Positions 1 to 9,321 of a DNA stretch of 64,000 bases are shown here, piece by piece. The position numbers and the translations under genes are program-made. The stretch is from JBCBRD01 sp039819785 (GTDB taxonomy: Bacteria; Pseudomonadota; Alphaproteobacteria; Rhizobiales; Hyphomicrobiaceae). The stretch's first letter is position 1. Every line of letters begins with the position of its first letter. The DNA is taken from positions 50,054 through 114,053 of the forward strand of contig JBCBRH010000011.1 in the NCBI GenBank assembly GCA_039819785.1. Direction: 5' to 3'. The notes beneath the pieces are model-generated. The model was given only the letters and a program-made list of their open reading frames with translations, had not been told where the DNA came from and ran no database searches.

Positions 1-181
1 AGAGATGGGCGCGCTCGGCTTTGTAGACGGCGATGTCCGCCCGCAACTTCTCCAACGCGTCTTCCTTGCGTGAAACGTCACCCGCAATCCGTCGCGTTTC
101 ATAATTGATCGCAAACAGCGCAACCGCACTGCCAACCATCAACAACACCGCAATGACGATCAGACCACGCACCCGCGCCAC
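1..181 (-). CDS. ftsL: Cell division protein FtsL (N-terminal part, cut by window edge)
   Basis: Reading leftwards from a GTG at 181, the protein starts VARVRGLIVIAVLLMVGSAV, a single membrane span, and continues YETRRIAGDV and a coiled coil up to the window edge. This short, one-span bitopic layout with the YETRR...L..EI pattern is that of alphaproteobacterial FtsL, which binds FtsB and FtsQ in the divisome. An in-frame stop lies eight codons upstream and an AGG sits in front of the GTG, so the start is well bounded. It follows rsmH by 38 bases, the standard dcw order. The gene is too short to appear as a long reading frame, and a different frame gives a longer spurious one here. Only about 60 codons are visible. 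Confidence 0.85.
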   Translation of the reverse strand, partial: MARVRGLIVIAVLLMVGSAVALFAINYETRRIAGDVSRKEDALEKLRADIAVYKAERAHL

Positions 182-219
182 CTCGAAAGACCTGCAACGT
201 CATCCCGCCAGGGCTTTGT

Positions 220-1299
220 TCAAAGCGCGCGTCGGGCAATCGCCGGGACACCCAGATCAGCCACATCAAACGGCCACGGCGCAGCATCTGTCCGGACCGC
301 CGACCGTAACCGTGCCGATCGCGCACGCGGGTTGACGTCAAGTTCACCTTTCGAAGACGTTAAGGCCGGGTGGTTAACAATTTTTAAACTTGGCCGCGTT
401 TCTGATTCGATTTGAACCGGCATGTGCCGGGAGACCCCGCCATCCTTGCCGCTGCGCTTCGCAAGAAACCGCTTCACAATCCGGTCCTCCAGCGAATGAA
501 ACGTTACGACGACGAGCCGACCGCCCGGTTTCAAACAGCGTTCTGCGCCGCTTAACCCCCGGACAAGTTCACCCAGTTCGTCGTTGATGTACATCCGCAG
601 CGCCTGAAATGTTTTCGTCGCCGGATGACGCGGATCCCCCCTTCGCCCACCGACCACTTTTTCCACGAGATCAGCCAGCTCCAACGTGCGCGCAAATGGC
701 GTCTCGGCCCGCCGCGCCACAATCGCCTCGGCGATCCGTCGGGACCGTTTTTCTTCGCCCAGTTGAAAAATGATATCGGCCAGCAATTTGGCATCTGCCG
801 TATTCACGACATCAGCCGCCGAAGGTCCCTTTTCCAATGGCGGAACAGATCCGCCATCGTGAAACATCCGCATATCTAACGGCCCGTCGCCTTGAAACGA
901 AAACCCACGGTCATCCTGATCAAGCTGCATCGACGACACGCCAAGATCAAACACGACCCCGTCGAATTGGGCGATGTAGGTCGTCTCGCAATCAGCGTCA
1001 GGGTCCGCGGTGTAATGGTCCAGCATGCTGAACGGCAGCTGCCTAAGCGACAGTCGCCCGTCATAAGCCAGCGCAAGCTGAAATCCCGCCGTCACCGCAC
1101 TGGGATCGCGGTCCAGAGCCACGACCTTGCAGTCAGCCGCATCAAGAATGGCGCTTGCGTATCCGCCCGCGCCAAACGTGGCGTCAATGTAGGTTTCGCC
1201 GTCCGCCGGCGCGAGACGCTCCAGCACCTCCGCCAACATCACTGGGATGTGCGGTTGTGTCAGCCTGTCTGGCCCACGCGACGTCCCGCCCGACACCAT
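220..1299 (-). CDS. rsmH: 16S rRNA (cytosine(1402)-N(4))-methyltransferase RsmH (MraW)
   Basis: S-adenosylmethionine-dependent methylation of C1402 in 16S rRNA. Visible family motifs are HIPVMLAEVLERL near residue 17, the SAM-binding DATFGAGGYAS near 39, ALDRDP near 61, FDLGVSSMQLD with DRGFSF, RHPATKTFQALRMYIN and VTFHSLEDRIVKRF near the C-terminus. The frame can be extended to a TTG at 1320, but an AGGAGG lies nine bases before the ATG at 1299, so 1299 is chosen (359 residues, slightly longer than the usual 300-350). It lies 47 bases downstream of mraZ and 38 upstream of ftsL on the same strand, so it is almost certainly in the dcw operon. Confidence 0.97.
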   Translation of the reverse strand: MVSGGTSRGPDRLTQPHIPVMLAEVLERLAPADGETYIDATFGAGGYASAILDAADCKVVALDRDPSAVTAGFQLALAYDGRLSLRQLPFSMLDHYTADPDADCETTYIAQFDGVVFDLGVSSMQLDQDDRGFSFQGDGPLDMRMFHDGGSVPPLEKGPSAADVVNTADAKLLADIIFQLGEEKRSRRIAEAIVARRAETPFARTLELADLVEKVVGGRRGDPRHPATKTFQALRMYINDELGELVRGLSGAERCLKPGGRLVVVTFHSLEDRIVKRFLAKRSGKDGGVSRHMPVQIESETRPSLKIVNHPALTSSKGELDVNPRARSARLRSAVRTDAAPWPFDVADLGVPAIARRAL

Positions 1300-1346
1300 A
1301 ACGCATTTCCTCCTGGCCAAGCCATCCGGCGTGACCGGCCACCTCG

Positions 1347-1820
1347 TCAGTCGCCGTTGCCGCCGCCTCCCGCTCCACTGCCGAACAGCTTGCGGTGGCC
1401 ACGAACTTTCTCGCGGGCAGCCCTGCGGCGTTCCTCGAACCGTTCGGGTTGCCAGATCTGAAACTTCTCGCCAAGTCCGACAAAAGCGACCTTGCCGTCA
1501 AGTCCGGCGTGCGCCCGCAACCCTTCAGGTAGGACCGTGCGTCCGTCCCCATCGATAGCGAGGACCTGGACGTCCCCATAAAGAGCGACGGAGAGTTCGT
1601 CACGTTCATCGGAGTATTCCGGAAGGTCGCTAAGTAGCGCATCGATTTTTTGCGCAAGTCTTTCGCCACCTGCATCGAGCGCTGGAGCATCGAGCGAGGG
1701 GTAGCAGTAGATGCCACCGGCATACCCGTCGCGTTCAAGCACCGTGCGAAACGGCGCGGGAATTGAGACCCGGCCCTTGGCGTCGATTTTGTTGATGAAT
1801 GTCGAGACAAAACGGTCCAT
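1347..1820 (-). CDS. mraZ: Transcriptional regulator MraZ
   Basis: First gene of the dcw cluster; a DNA-binding ring protein that in other bacteria represses its own operon through TGGG-type direct repeats. The 157-residue protein has two SpoVT/AbrB-like folds: the first with NKIDAKGRVSIPAPFR (residues 10-25), the second with IDGDGRTVLPEGLRAHAGL near residue 92. The length fits the family (140-165). I looked for a regular TGGG array upstream and did not find one. A TTGACA hexamer lies about 240 bases upstream on this strand (2055-2060) without a convincing -10, so the promoter is not assigned. Confidence 0.96.
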   Translation of the reverse strand: MDRFVSTFINKIDAKGRVSIPAPFRTVLERDGYAGGIYCYPSLDAPALDAGGERLAQKIDALLSDLPEYSDERDELSVALYGDVQVLAIDGDGRTVLPEGLRAHAGLDGKVAFVGLGEKFQIWQPERFEERRRAAREKVRGHRKLFGSGAGGGGNGD

Positions 1821-2365
1821 CCCCTATTGCGTGTCCTCTAAAACGCAAACCGCTTCGCCACTCACCGACCTGATCCTCAAACACCTCAAGACACTGATAT
1901 TTTTTCATCCGCACCCGCGTTGGAATGCCATCTGACCCAAGTGAGCGGACCGTGACAGTCGCCCAGACCCCGGCCCTCTCTCGGGATCGGCGCCTCGCCA
2001 CGGCCCATGCCCGGTGCGGACGGGCTATCATGGGATCACATGGTTTCTTATGGGTGTCAATGGTGTGTTAACCTTTCCACACGGGATAACGCGCACGGAG
2101 CCACACTGAGTCCCAAACGCTCAAATCACTGATTTTGTTGGATTTAGATAGCGAGCAGGGCGCCGACGGCGCCGTCCCATGAGATCCCACACCAGCCCGG
2201 TCCAGGGCCCGTCCCATCCCGGTGCGCCCCAAAACCCACAGGTTTGTATCGAGACGGCAGCAGCAGTCGCTGCAGCAACAAGAATCCCATTTATCCGGCT
2301 GGATGACCGACTATGCCGACCTACATTCAAACGAACACAATCAAGCGAAGTATCAGGAGATCGTA
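1821..2365. other. Intergenic region upstream of mraZ
   Basis: About 545 bases between divergent genes. It must hold the promoter of the dcw operon. A TTGACA (minus strand, 2055-2060) is the best -35 candidate. GC-rich inverted stretches occur around 2160-2175 (GGCGCCGACGGCGCC). No convincing gene is seen. Confidence 0.5.
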
Positions 2366-2656
2366 TTGGCAACGCTCACAGTCATGGCGCGCATTTCACC
2401 AAAGCCGGAACATCTAGACGATGCCCGAAAGGCCATCGAAGAAATCCTCGAACCGACACGCTCAGAGCCGGGATGTCATCGCTTCGACTTGTTCACGGGA
2501 AACAGCGATGGCTGCCTCTACCTCTTCGAAGAGTGGGACAACGACGAAGCCCTCGAACAGCACTACGCCCAACCTTACACAGCCAAGGTTTTCGCCCTCT
2601 ACCAAGATTGGCTAGCCCACCCCGTCGAAGTCCACCGCATGACCAAGGCCACCTGA
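2366..2656 (+). CDS. Antibiotic biosynthesis monooxygenase (ABM) fold protein
   Basis: A 96-residue protein with the dimeric alpha/beta barrel ABM pattern: LTVMARISPKPEHLDDARKA at the start, SEPGCHRFDLF in the middle, then LFEEWDNDEALEQHY and the helix ending near VHRMTKA. Such small cofactor-free proteins oxidise quinols or act on heme or reactive small molecules; the substrate here is unknown. The frame is open further upstream, but an AGGAGA five bases before the TTG at 2366 and the domain boundary support this start. The stop codon touches the ATG of the following acetyltransferase (TGAATG), so the two are probably co-translated. Confidence 0.85.
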   Translation: MATLTVMARISPKPEHLDDARKAIEEILEPTRSEPGCHRFDLFTGNSDGCLYLFEEWDNDEALEQHYAQPYTAKVFALYQDWLAHPVEVHRMTKAT

Positions 2657-3157
2657 ATGCTCACAACCAACCGCCTCATCCTCCGCCCACCCCAGCCCGA
2701 CGACGTCGATCCCTGCATCGACTTCATCATCACAGATCGCGCAAAGTTCGTTGGTGGAGGCACCGACAAAACGAGGGCGGACGCATGGCGCGCAGCTGCC
2801 ATTGTCTTCGGACATTGGAAAATCCGCGGGTGGGGCCTTCTGGTCATGGAACTCAAAGTCACGGGTAACCCCATCGGCAGCATCGGCCCCTGGCACCCCG
2901 AAGGCTGGCCGGAGAAGGAACTCGGTTGGTCCATCTGGTCAGCCGATCACGAAGGCCAAGGATACGCAGCCGAAGCTCTCATACGCACACGCCAATGGGC
3001 ATTCGAGGATCTGGGCTGGGACACAGCCGTCAGCTACATCGATCCGGAAAACGCGCGGTCCATTGCCCTCGCCGAAAGGGTCGGCTGCACGGTCGACCCA
3101 AACGCTGCAGCGCCCGATGACGACCCGACAATCATCTATCGCCATCCCTGCCCGTGA
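2657..3157 (+). CDS. GNAT family N-acetyltransferase (RimJ/RimL type)
   Basis: 166 residues. The N-terminus TNRLILRPPQPDDVD is typical of the RimJ/RimL branch, which transfers acetyl from acetyl-CoA to an amine (protein N-termini or small molecules). The acetyl-CoA loop is seen as EGQGYAAEAL near residue 98, followed by the signature ENARSIALAERVGC near 136. The conserved PIGSIGPWHPEGWPE strand with a WxxW-rich segment is also typical. It begins directly at the stop of the ABM-fold gene. The substrate cannot be deduced. Confidence 0.9.
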   Translation: MLTTNRLILRPPQPDDVDPCIDFIITDRAKFVGGGTDKTRADAWRAAAIVFGHWKIRGWGLLVMELKVTGNPIGSIGPWHPEGWPEKELGWSIWSADHEGQGYAAEALIRTRQWAFEDLGWDTAVSYIDPENARSIALAERVGCTVDPNAAAPDDDPTIIYRHPCP

Positions 3158-3548
3158 ACCATCACCACCTGCTAACCACCAAATGTCATCCCGGATCGAT
3201 TTCTGGACACGGCGACACGGTGTTGCAGCGAGGGCGCAGGCCAGAAACCTCCCAGGATAACAGCGGAGTAAGATGCCAAACTGCACGCTCGCTGCACCCG
3301 TATTCAGTCGCCAGCTTGCAAAGCGTTGACTGTCGGATTGCGACCAGCAATCCGGGGAGCAAGGCGACCCGCGGCGAGTGCCGCGCCCCTCGGAGGTGCC
3401 TGATCGCAAAGCGATCAGATCAGCACCGTCAGAGAGAAGCGAGCGCCATGAATCGCCAAAACAGCACACGCGTTAAGCCTTCGCTAGGCATATCCGCATA
3501 CATCTGATCGCACGGGGTTCGTAGTGCGTGTATGGAGTAAAAGCGTTG
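3158..3548. other. Intergenic region with a short perfect hairpin
   Basis: No convincing gene. A perfect stem-loop TGATCGC-AAA-GCGATCA lies at 3401-3417 and is not followed by a T-run, so it is not a clear intrinsic terminator. Confidence 0.4.
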
Positions 3549-4478
3549 ATGAAGGTTCGGGGCCGGTTTGCCGCCGTAATGATGATTGCCGGGTTGGCGC
3601 TGCACCTGGACGCGTTCACTCAAAGCTCCGCGTCCGCAAAATCAGGCGTCTACGTTCCTGTCACCACACCGGCCAGTGGAACAATCAACCTTTACGCCGA
3701 AGAACATGGCCACGGCCGACCGATCCTCATGATCCACGGCCTCGCGGCATCGACCTACACATGGCGCAACATCGTCCCGACACTTGCCCGCAAGAACCGC
3801 GTCATCACCCTCGACATGAAAGGCTTCGGACGCTCGGACAAACCGTTCGACACAGCCTATTCATCGCACGACCACGCCGATCTGATTGTCGCCTTCATCC
3901 GCAAAACCAAGCTGCGCAACTTCACGCTGATCGGCCACTCATATGGCGGTGCTGTCAGCCTGCTGGTGGCGGAAAAGCTGAGGCGGGCCGGCGAGCGCCG
4001 CATCCGCAACATGGTCATCATGAACGCGCCCGCATTTCCGCAAAAGCCAACGCCATTCATATCGTTCATGGGCACACTCGTATTGCCCTATGCGGTCATG
4101 TCGCTCATCCCGCCTGAATTGACCGCGTGGTCAAGCCTGGAACCCGAGAACGTGTTGCGCACGTCTTTCGAAGACATCACGGCCTATGCCCGGCCCTACT
4201 GGCAGGCCAGCGCACGCCACGCCCTCATTTCAACTGCCCGGCAGATCGTGCCAGACGACCTTGACGCAATCCTGCATGGCTACCGCAAGCTGCATCAGCC
4301 GACACTGGTGATCTGGTGTGATCGCGATAAGACTGTGCCGATCAAGACCGGGCGCCGCCTTGCACGAACGCTGCCGAATGCGCGCTTCCGCGTGATCAAA
4401 GGATGCTTCCACGCTCCGCAGGATGAACAGCCCAAAGCGTTCCTCCGCCGCATCCGTCCTTTCATCAATCGGCACTAA
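3549..4478 (+). CDS. Exported alpha/beta hydrolase
   Basis: 309 residues from the ATG at 3549, which is preceded by GGAG and gives a clean signal peptide (MKVRGRFAAVMMIAGLAL, ending near ASA). The alpha/beta hydrolase fold is clear: HGLAAS oxyanion loop near residue 63, nucleophile elbow GHSYGG near 130, an aspartate in WCDRDKTVPI and a histidine in GCFHAPQDE near the C-terminus. It therefore has a full Ser-Asp-His triad and is expected to act in the periplasm or outside the cell on an ester, epoxide or related bond. It stands alone, 20 bases from a convergent DUF4149 gene. Confidence 0.88.
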   Translation: MKVRGRFAAVMMIAGLALHLDAFTQSSASAKSGVYVPVTTPASGTINLYAEEHGHGRPILMIHGLAASTYTWRNIVPTLARKNRVITLDMKGFGRSDKPFDTAYSSHDHADLIVAFIRKTKLRNFTLIGHSYGGAVSLLVAEKLRRAGERRIRNMVIMNAPAFPQKPTPFISFMGTLVLPYAVMSLIPPELTAWSSLEPENVLRTSFEDITAYARPYWQASARHALISTARQIVPDDLDAILHGYRKLHQPTLVIWCDRDKTVPIKTGRRLARTLPNARFRVIKGCFHAPQDEQPKAFLRRIRPFINRH

Positions 4479-4497
4479 AGTACGCGGGACTATGCGT

Positions 4498-4908
4498 TCA
4501 GGCGACCAAATACATCACAACGCCAAGGATGATGATCTCGAAAAGGTTCGCAACGACCGTGCCCCTGTGCCACAGATCGAACGTCGTCTTGGCCGCTTTG
4601 TCTCCCGTTAGCATCTTGTCCCGCGCCGCGTTGATAATTGGCACGGCGATGAACCGACTTGCCAACAACAACGCCGACGTAATCGCAAATAACCACGTCG
4701 CCAACGTTTGCCCAGCCACCAGAGCAATAACCGCACCGAAAGCGGCGACCACACCAAGGACGAGGTAATAAAGCGGGAACATCGCTCTCAAAAATCGCCC
4801 CGCATCGTCCGCCTTCAGCACTTGAAAGACAAGCGGCGCAATCACGGCTGAAAAAAACAACATTGCGCCGACAATCAGCGCAGCCACCTGGCCCGTCAGT
4901 GCATCCAT
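4498..4908 (-). CDS. DUF4149 (TMEM205-like) membrane protein
   Basis: 136 residues with four hydrophobic segments; an in-frame ATG three codons upstream (4917) is an alternative start. The first helix (AALIVGAMLFFSAVIAPLVF), the LRAMFPLYY motif and the last helix with DLWHRGTVVANLFEIIILG fit DUF4149, a family of small four-helix membrane proteins related to TMEM205. No enzymatic function is known. It is divergent from the flavoprotein gene at 5075. A much longer frame on this strand through 5818 is an antisense artefact of that flavoprotein. Confidence 0.8.
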   Translation of the reverse strand: MDALTGQVAALIVGAMLFFSAVIAPLVFQVLKADDAGRFLRAMFPLYYLVLGVVAAFGAVIALVAGQTLATWLFAITSALLLASRFIAVPIINAARDKMLTGDKAAKTTFDLWHRGTVVANLFEIIILGVVMYLVA

Positions 4909-5074
4909 GGTAAGCATCCAATTCCAGTTTTTCCTCGTTGGATAGGTCTACGGCCCAGATGCCGATGCTGATCGCCAAATGGGGCAGCAAGCACCGCGAA
5001 CAATTGTCGCCAACACCGCACTTCCAACCTCCTGGCAAAGCCTCACCACCTTTCTTCCAAGGATCAAGTCCACC

Positions 5075-6052
5075 GTGCCATCCGCAAAAGTCGCCATCAT
5101 TGGAGCCGGCATGACCGGGCTCACCTGCGCCAGCGCCCTGGCCAAAACGGGATACATCGTCACGGTGTTCGACAAGGGCCGCGGTCCTGGCGGGCGGATG
5201 TCCACTAGGCGCATCGATGGCGGGACGTTCGATCACGGCGCGCAATATATGCGCCCGACAACGCCGGAGTTCGCCACCTGGTTGACCGCTCAGGCCAACG
5301 CCGGCAACGCTGCCCCATGGCCTCTCACCGAAATCAATGGAAAACCAGCAGCATTCGTTGGAACACCCCACACAAATGCATTGCCCCAAGCCATGGCAAC
5401 AAACCTCGATATCCGCCAATCCATCAACATTGCCCAAGTCCAGCGCACGACCGGCACAACAACAGGCTGCAACTGGCAACTGGACGCAGATGACGGCGCA
5501 ACCCACCAAGGGTTCGATCACCTCGTCGTCACGGTCCCAGCTCCTCAGGTCAGTGCTCTCCTTGGACCCTACGCAGAGCCTTTTAACGATGCTATAAACG
5601 CGGTCACCTATGATCGGTCGATGGTCGCCATGCTGGGCTATCCGACCCGTGTCGACGCGCCATCTGATCTGATCAGCCCCGAAGACGGACCCATCGGCTT
5701 TGCCGCACGCGACAGCGCCAAGCCCGGCCGCGATCACAATCTTGACTGCTGGGTTATCCACGCCAACGCCGAATGGAGCCTCGCCCATCAGGACGACGAA
5801 AAAGCATCCATCGCACACGACCTCCTGACGGCATTCGAAGCGGTCGTCCCATCAGCCAAAAACGAAAAACCGGCATACCTGGAAGGTCATCGCTGGCGCT
5901 TTGCCATTGTCTCTCATCCCATCGGGCGACCATGTCTGATGGACACGGAACGCGCACTGACCATCGCAGGTGATTACATGCTCGGACCCAACGCGGAACA
6001 CGCCTTCATCAGCGGCAACGCGGCTGCAGATGAGATCGCCAAAACAATTTAG
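5075..6052 (+). CDS. Renalase-like FAD-dependent oxidoreductase
   Basis: 325 residues. The N-terminus carries the dinucleotide-binding IIGAGMTGLTCASALAKTG followed by VFDKGRGPGGRMSTRR and FDHGAQYM, the signature of COG3380 (renalase-like, amine oxidase superfamily). A C-terminal flavin contact is likely in TIAGDYMLGPNAEHAFISG. Bacterial relatives oxidise misreduced dihydronicotinamide isomers, but substrate here is inferred only. The frame opens at 4979, but the conserved family N-terminus begins at the GTG at 5075, which has AAGGA upstream. Its stop overlaps the stop of the convergent channel gene by four bases. Confidence 0.9.
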   Translation: MPSAKVAIIGAGMTGLTCASALAKTGYIVTVFDKGRGPGGRMSTRRIDGGTFDHGAQYMRPTTPEFATWLTAQANAGNAAPWPLTEINGKPAAFVGTPHTNALPQAMATNLDIRQSINIAQVQRTTGTTTGCNWQLDADDGATHQGFDHLVVTVPAPQVSALLGPYAEPFNDAINAVTYDRSMVAMLGYPTRVDAPSDLISPEDGPIGFAARDSAKPGRDHNLDCWVIHANAEWSLAHQDDEKASIAHDLLTAFEAVVPSAKNEKPAYLEGHRWRFAIVSHPIGRPCLMDTERALTIAGDYMLGPNAEHAFISGNAAADEIAKTI

Positions 6053-6915
6053 TCTGGTTGCGACTTTCGGGCTTCGGCCCGCAATTCAGCGATCTCGCTC
6101 CGCAAGGCTTTCAACTCCTGAAGGATCGCACCTTGATCCTCGTGCAGCACGACATTGTCCTTATGCAGCGTTGCCGTATCCTCAAGCAGAGCCTCGGCCT
6201 CTTCATGCGCCACGCTGGTCATCGAGTTCACGACAATCGCAATGAACAGGTTCATGACCGCGAAGGTGATCACGAGAATGAATGGCACGAAGAAGATCCA
6301 CGCGTACGGGTAAACCGCCATCACCGGCCGAACGATCCCCATGGACCAGCTCTCCAGCGTCATGATCTGGAACAGCGTGTAAAGCGAAGCGCCGATCGTT
6401 CCAAACCACTCATCGAAGTGCTCGCCGAACAACTTGGTCGCCATCACCGCTGACACATAAAAGATCAACGACAAGAGCGCTATGACCGAGCCCATTGCTG
6501 GAATGGCCGTCAGCAACGCCTGCACCACCAGGCGCATTTGCGGCACCATCGAAATGAGCCGCAAGGCGCGCAGAATACGCAAAGCCCGCAGCACCGAAAG
6601 CCCTTCTGCAAACGGCAGGATAGCAATGCCGACAATGATGAAATCAAACACGTTCCAGGCGTCTTTAAAGAACCGCAGGCGGTAGACCACCAGCTTCGCA
6701 ACGATCTCAACAATAAAGATGGCAAGGCAAATCCCATCGATCACCTTCAGCACAGGTCCAAACGACGCCATGATCCGGTCAGACGTTTCCATGCCGATGG
6801 TGACCGCATTGATTAAGATCACACCGATGATGAACTTCTGAAACGCATCACTCTCAAGGATCCCCTGAACCTTCCCCAGGACTTCAGATCCTTCTGGCGT
6901 TGTGTTTACGGCCAT
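6049..6915 (-). CDS. Voltage-gated sodium channel (BacNav, NaChBac/NavAb family)
   Basis: 288 residues with one six-helix voltage-gated channel repeat. S4 has arginines at every third position (R110, R113, R116, R119 in LRALRILRALRLI) followed by SMVPQMR, and the pore loop carries TLESWSM at 186-192, the sodium selectivity filter found in NavAb-type channels. S6 (VPFILVITFAVMNLFIAIVV) leads to a C-terminal helix (about 235-285) rich in heptads, as in BacNav tetramerisation coiled coils. Known relatives form homotetramers that admit sodium and affect motility or chemotaxis in some species. The gene is alone, convergent with the flavoprotein. Confidence 0.96.
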   Translation of the reverse strand: MAVNTTPEGSEVLGKVQGILESDAFQKFIIGVILINAVTIGMETSDRIMASFGPVLKVIDGICLAIFIVEIVAKLVVYRLRFFKDAWNVFDFIIVGIAILPFAEGLSVLRALRILRALRLISMVPQMRLVVQALLTAIPAMGSVIALLSLIFYVSAVMATKLFGEHFDEWFGTIGASLYTLFQIMTLESWSMGIVRPVMAVYPYAWIFFVPFILVITFAVMNLFIAIVVNSMTSVAHEEAEALLEDTATLHKDNVVLHEDQGAILQELKALRSEIAELRAEARKSQPD

Positions 6916-7170
6916 CCAATTCCAACCTTTGTTGCTTTGCGACCGTGTCCGGCGGCACCCGTCACATGACAGCTCCGCTCAGTGGACAGCGTCCGCCTGG
7001 AGGATGGCAAGACATGTACCCAGCCCGATACCAAGCGCAAGGTCTGCTGACATCGTTCACACGCGGGTCATTGACGCGGTGGAGAAAGGCGACAGGAAGC
7101 TTTTTTAAAGGGCGCGAAGCCCAAGCACCGTGGCGTAGTTGGACCTAGCATCAAGAGTTGGCCACGAATT

Positions 7171-8094
7171 TCACGACACCTCTTCGTAAAGGAAGACGGC
7201 TTTATTCATCGCAGCCAGCAGGTCTTCGTTGTTGTCGGCAATGAAAGCGATATCAGCCTTGCTGACCGATGCACCGTCGGCCACCTTCTGCAACACAACC
7301 TTGAACGGCGCCCATCTTGCGGACACCAGTTCCAACTGCGATTTGATTGCGTTCGAAGGGGCCCCGGGCATCGTGCCATCGGCATCGCCGGACTTAAGTC
7401 GCTCCAGCGACGTGGAAAAAAGCGATATCGTTTTGGTCAGTGCCGCACGGGTAGCTTCTGTCGAAATCCCGCGCGCAATCAGGCAGAACTCCTTGCTGGC
7501 CTTCTGGCTCAACATCCGCTGCCGGCCAGCCACGTTGATCGCCAGGGCAAGCCCGGGGTCCATGGCACCGCTACCACCATAAGCCACCTCGATCAGCTTC
7601 ACCGTATCGTTCATGGCCTTCAGCGTGGGAACGTTGAGCGCGAAAACATCATTGAGGGCTTGCGTGAAATCACCAGTCGCTGCCACCCAGGTCTCGACCG
7701 CTGCACCATACTTCGACCAATGCGCCTCGACCGTATCGAGCCCTTTCAGCACCGTGTCATGGGTTTCAGGCAGCATGCCCTGGACGACACTCCCGTTTCT
7801 CAATCCATGCAGAGTTTCAGCGAAAAGATAGTGGGAGAAACCAGCCTTCTGCCGGTGATGGTCGTACCGCACATTCATGGACGCAAAACATGCCGACTTC
7901 GCCATGAATTGAGTGAGCATCCGTTGCCGACCGGCCAAATTGACTTTCCGGGCAGCATTTTGAAGCGCCGTGATCTCGTCGGCCCGCGCTGACGGGAGAT
8001 CCATGCCAATGAAGGCGAAACCAACGGCCCCACAAATCATCGCCGACCACGTCTGCCGACGGATGGGTGAAGACCAGAATAGCGGCAAACTCAT
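7171..8094 (-). CDS. Exported protein with two PilJ/NarX-type sensor domains
   Basis: 307 residues from the ATG at 8094, which begins a signal peptide ending near SARA (residue 37). Two copies of the four-helix PilJ N-terminal domain (PF13675) follow, each opening with the same motif: VNLAGRQRMLTQ at 51-62 and INVAGRQRMLSQ at 186-197. In PilJ and NarX this domain is the periplasmic input module. Here no transmembrane helix, kinase or methyl-accepting region follows, so the protein is a free periplasmic (or exported) double sensor. The frame is open for 54 codons further upstream, but that part lacks a domain. Ligand and partner are unknown. Confidence 0.82.
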   Translation of the reverse strand: MSLPLFWSSPIRRQTWSAMICGAVGFAFIGMDLPSARADEITALQNAARKVNLAGRQRMLTQFMAKSACFASMNVRYDHHRQKAGFSHYLFAETLHGLRNGSVVQGMLPETHDTVLKGLDTVEAHWSKYGAAVETWVAATGDFTQALNDVFALNVPTLKAMNDTVKLIEVAYGGSGAMDPGLALAINVAGRQRMLSQKASKEFCLIARGISTEATRAALTKTISLFSTSLERLKSGDADGTMPGAPSNAIKSQLELVSARWAPFKVVLQKVADGASVSKADIAFIADNNEDLLAAMNKAVFLYEEVS

Positions 8095-8324
8095 CTCTAA
8101 AACACCCCAATCGCGATCGCACGTAGCTGAACGTCGATTGGTATGCCAGACACAATGCGACAGCAATTGGGTCGTCTGCGACCAAACCGTAAGTAACCCA
8201 ATCACAAACAACCATTCCGTCATGCGAGCCGTGCAGGCTTGCGGGCATTGTTTCAAAGATCACCCGACACGGGTTTGCCGCACATCAGCAAACTACGTGA
8301 GGACCCGTTGACAACGAAGGAATG

Positions 8325-8770
<446 letters not shown>

Positions 8771-8776
8771 ATCGCG

Positions 8777-8805
8777 AGTGTGGGATGCGAACCAGCACAG
8801 GTCAA
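8777..8805 (-). promoter_or_regulatory. Probable promoter of rnpB
   Basis: On the minus strand, TTGACC (8800-8805) is followed after 17 bases by CACACT (8777-8782). This places a start point about seven bases downstream, exactly at the P1 5' end of the RNase P RNA. The -35 is strong, the -10 weak. Confidence 0.5.
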
Positions 8806-8910
8806 GACCGCCCCCTTCGCACCTCCTTTACGCTTCGCCACATGCGAAGTACCGGACCACCTGCTGGATTGTCTTCAACACTTCGGTTTTTGGGATGATT
8901 GAAAAGACCG

Positions 8911-9321
8911 CTAACGCGCCTGAACCGTTTCAAGGTATTGCACGATGGCCTTAATGCGAACATCGGCTAGATCGTAGCCACGGTGGCTCTCTGCTTGGGT
9001 AAATCGGTTCCAGTAGCGCGGCATCTGGAAACTCTGATGACCCTGCACGTCTTTACGCCCGGCGATGGTCTCGTAAACGACTACGGCCGGAAAGGCGCCG
9101 CCATTCCGACTTGCGATTAGCGTGAGGTCACTGGGTTGCTTAACCAGTGCTGCTGCCAGCGGACCGCCTCCTTTGGCATCTTCGCCATGGCAGGCAGCGC
9201 AATTCCAATGATACTCCTCCTGTCCACTGATCAAGGTTTCACCGACGCTCTCGCCCCAAGCGGCTCCGTTTAACCCAACGGCAGACAATACAATGAGAGC
9301 CACGCGCACCATCAATCCCAT
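8911..9321 (-). CDS. Exported monoheme cytochrome c
   Basis: 136 residues. A signal peptide (to about residue 23) precedes a class I cytochrome c fold with the heme attachment motif CAACH at 41-45 and a likely distal ligand Met100 in QSFQMPRYW. The C-terminal helix ADVRIKAIVQYLETVQ is typical. It should be a periplasmic electron carrier; the partner oxidase or dehydrogenase is not in the window. The ATG at 9321 has AAGG at a suitable distance; a TTG one codon upstream is the alternative. Confidence 0.9.
   Translation of the reverse strand: MGLMVRVALIVLSAVGLNGAAWGESVGETLISGQEEYHWNCAACHGEDAKGGGPLAAALVKQPSDLTLIASRNGGAFPAVVVYETIAGRKDVQGHQSFQMPRYWNRFTQAESHRGYDLADVRIKAIVQYLETVQAR

Noticed and set aside
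892..1461. Plus-strand frame of 189 codons
   Set aside because: Antisense to rsmH and mraZ, without a ribosome binding site.
1821..2100. Search for TGGG-type MraZ operator repeats upstream of mraZ
   Set aside because: Only scattered GGG/CCCA occurrences were found, without regular spacing.
4490..5818. 442-codon frame on the minus strand
   Set aside because: It runs antisense to the renalase-like gene and its translation is cysteine- and glycine-rich without any domain.
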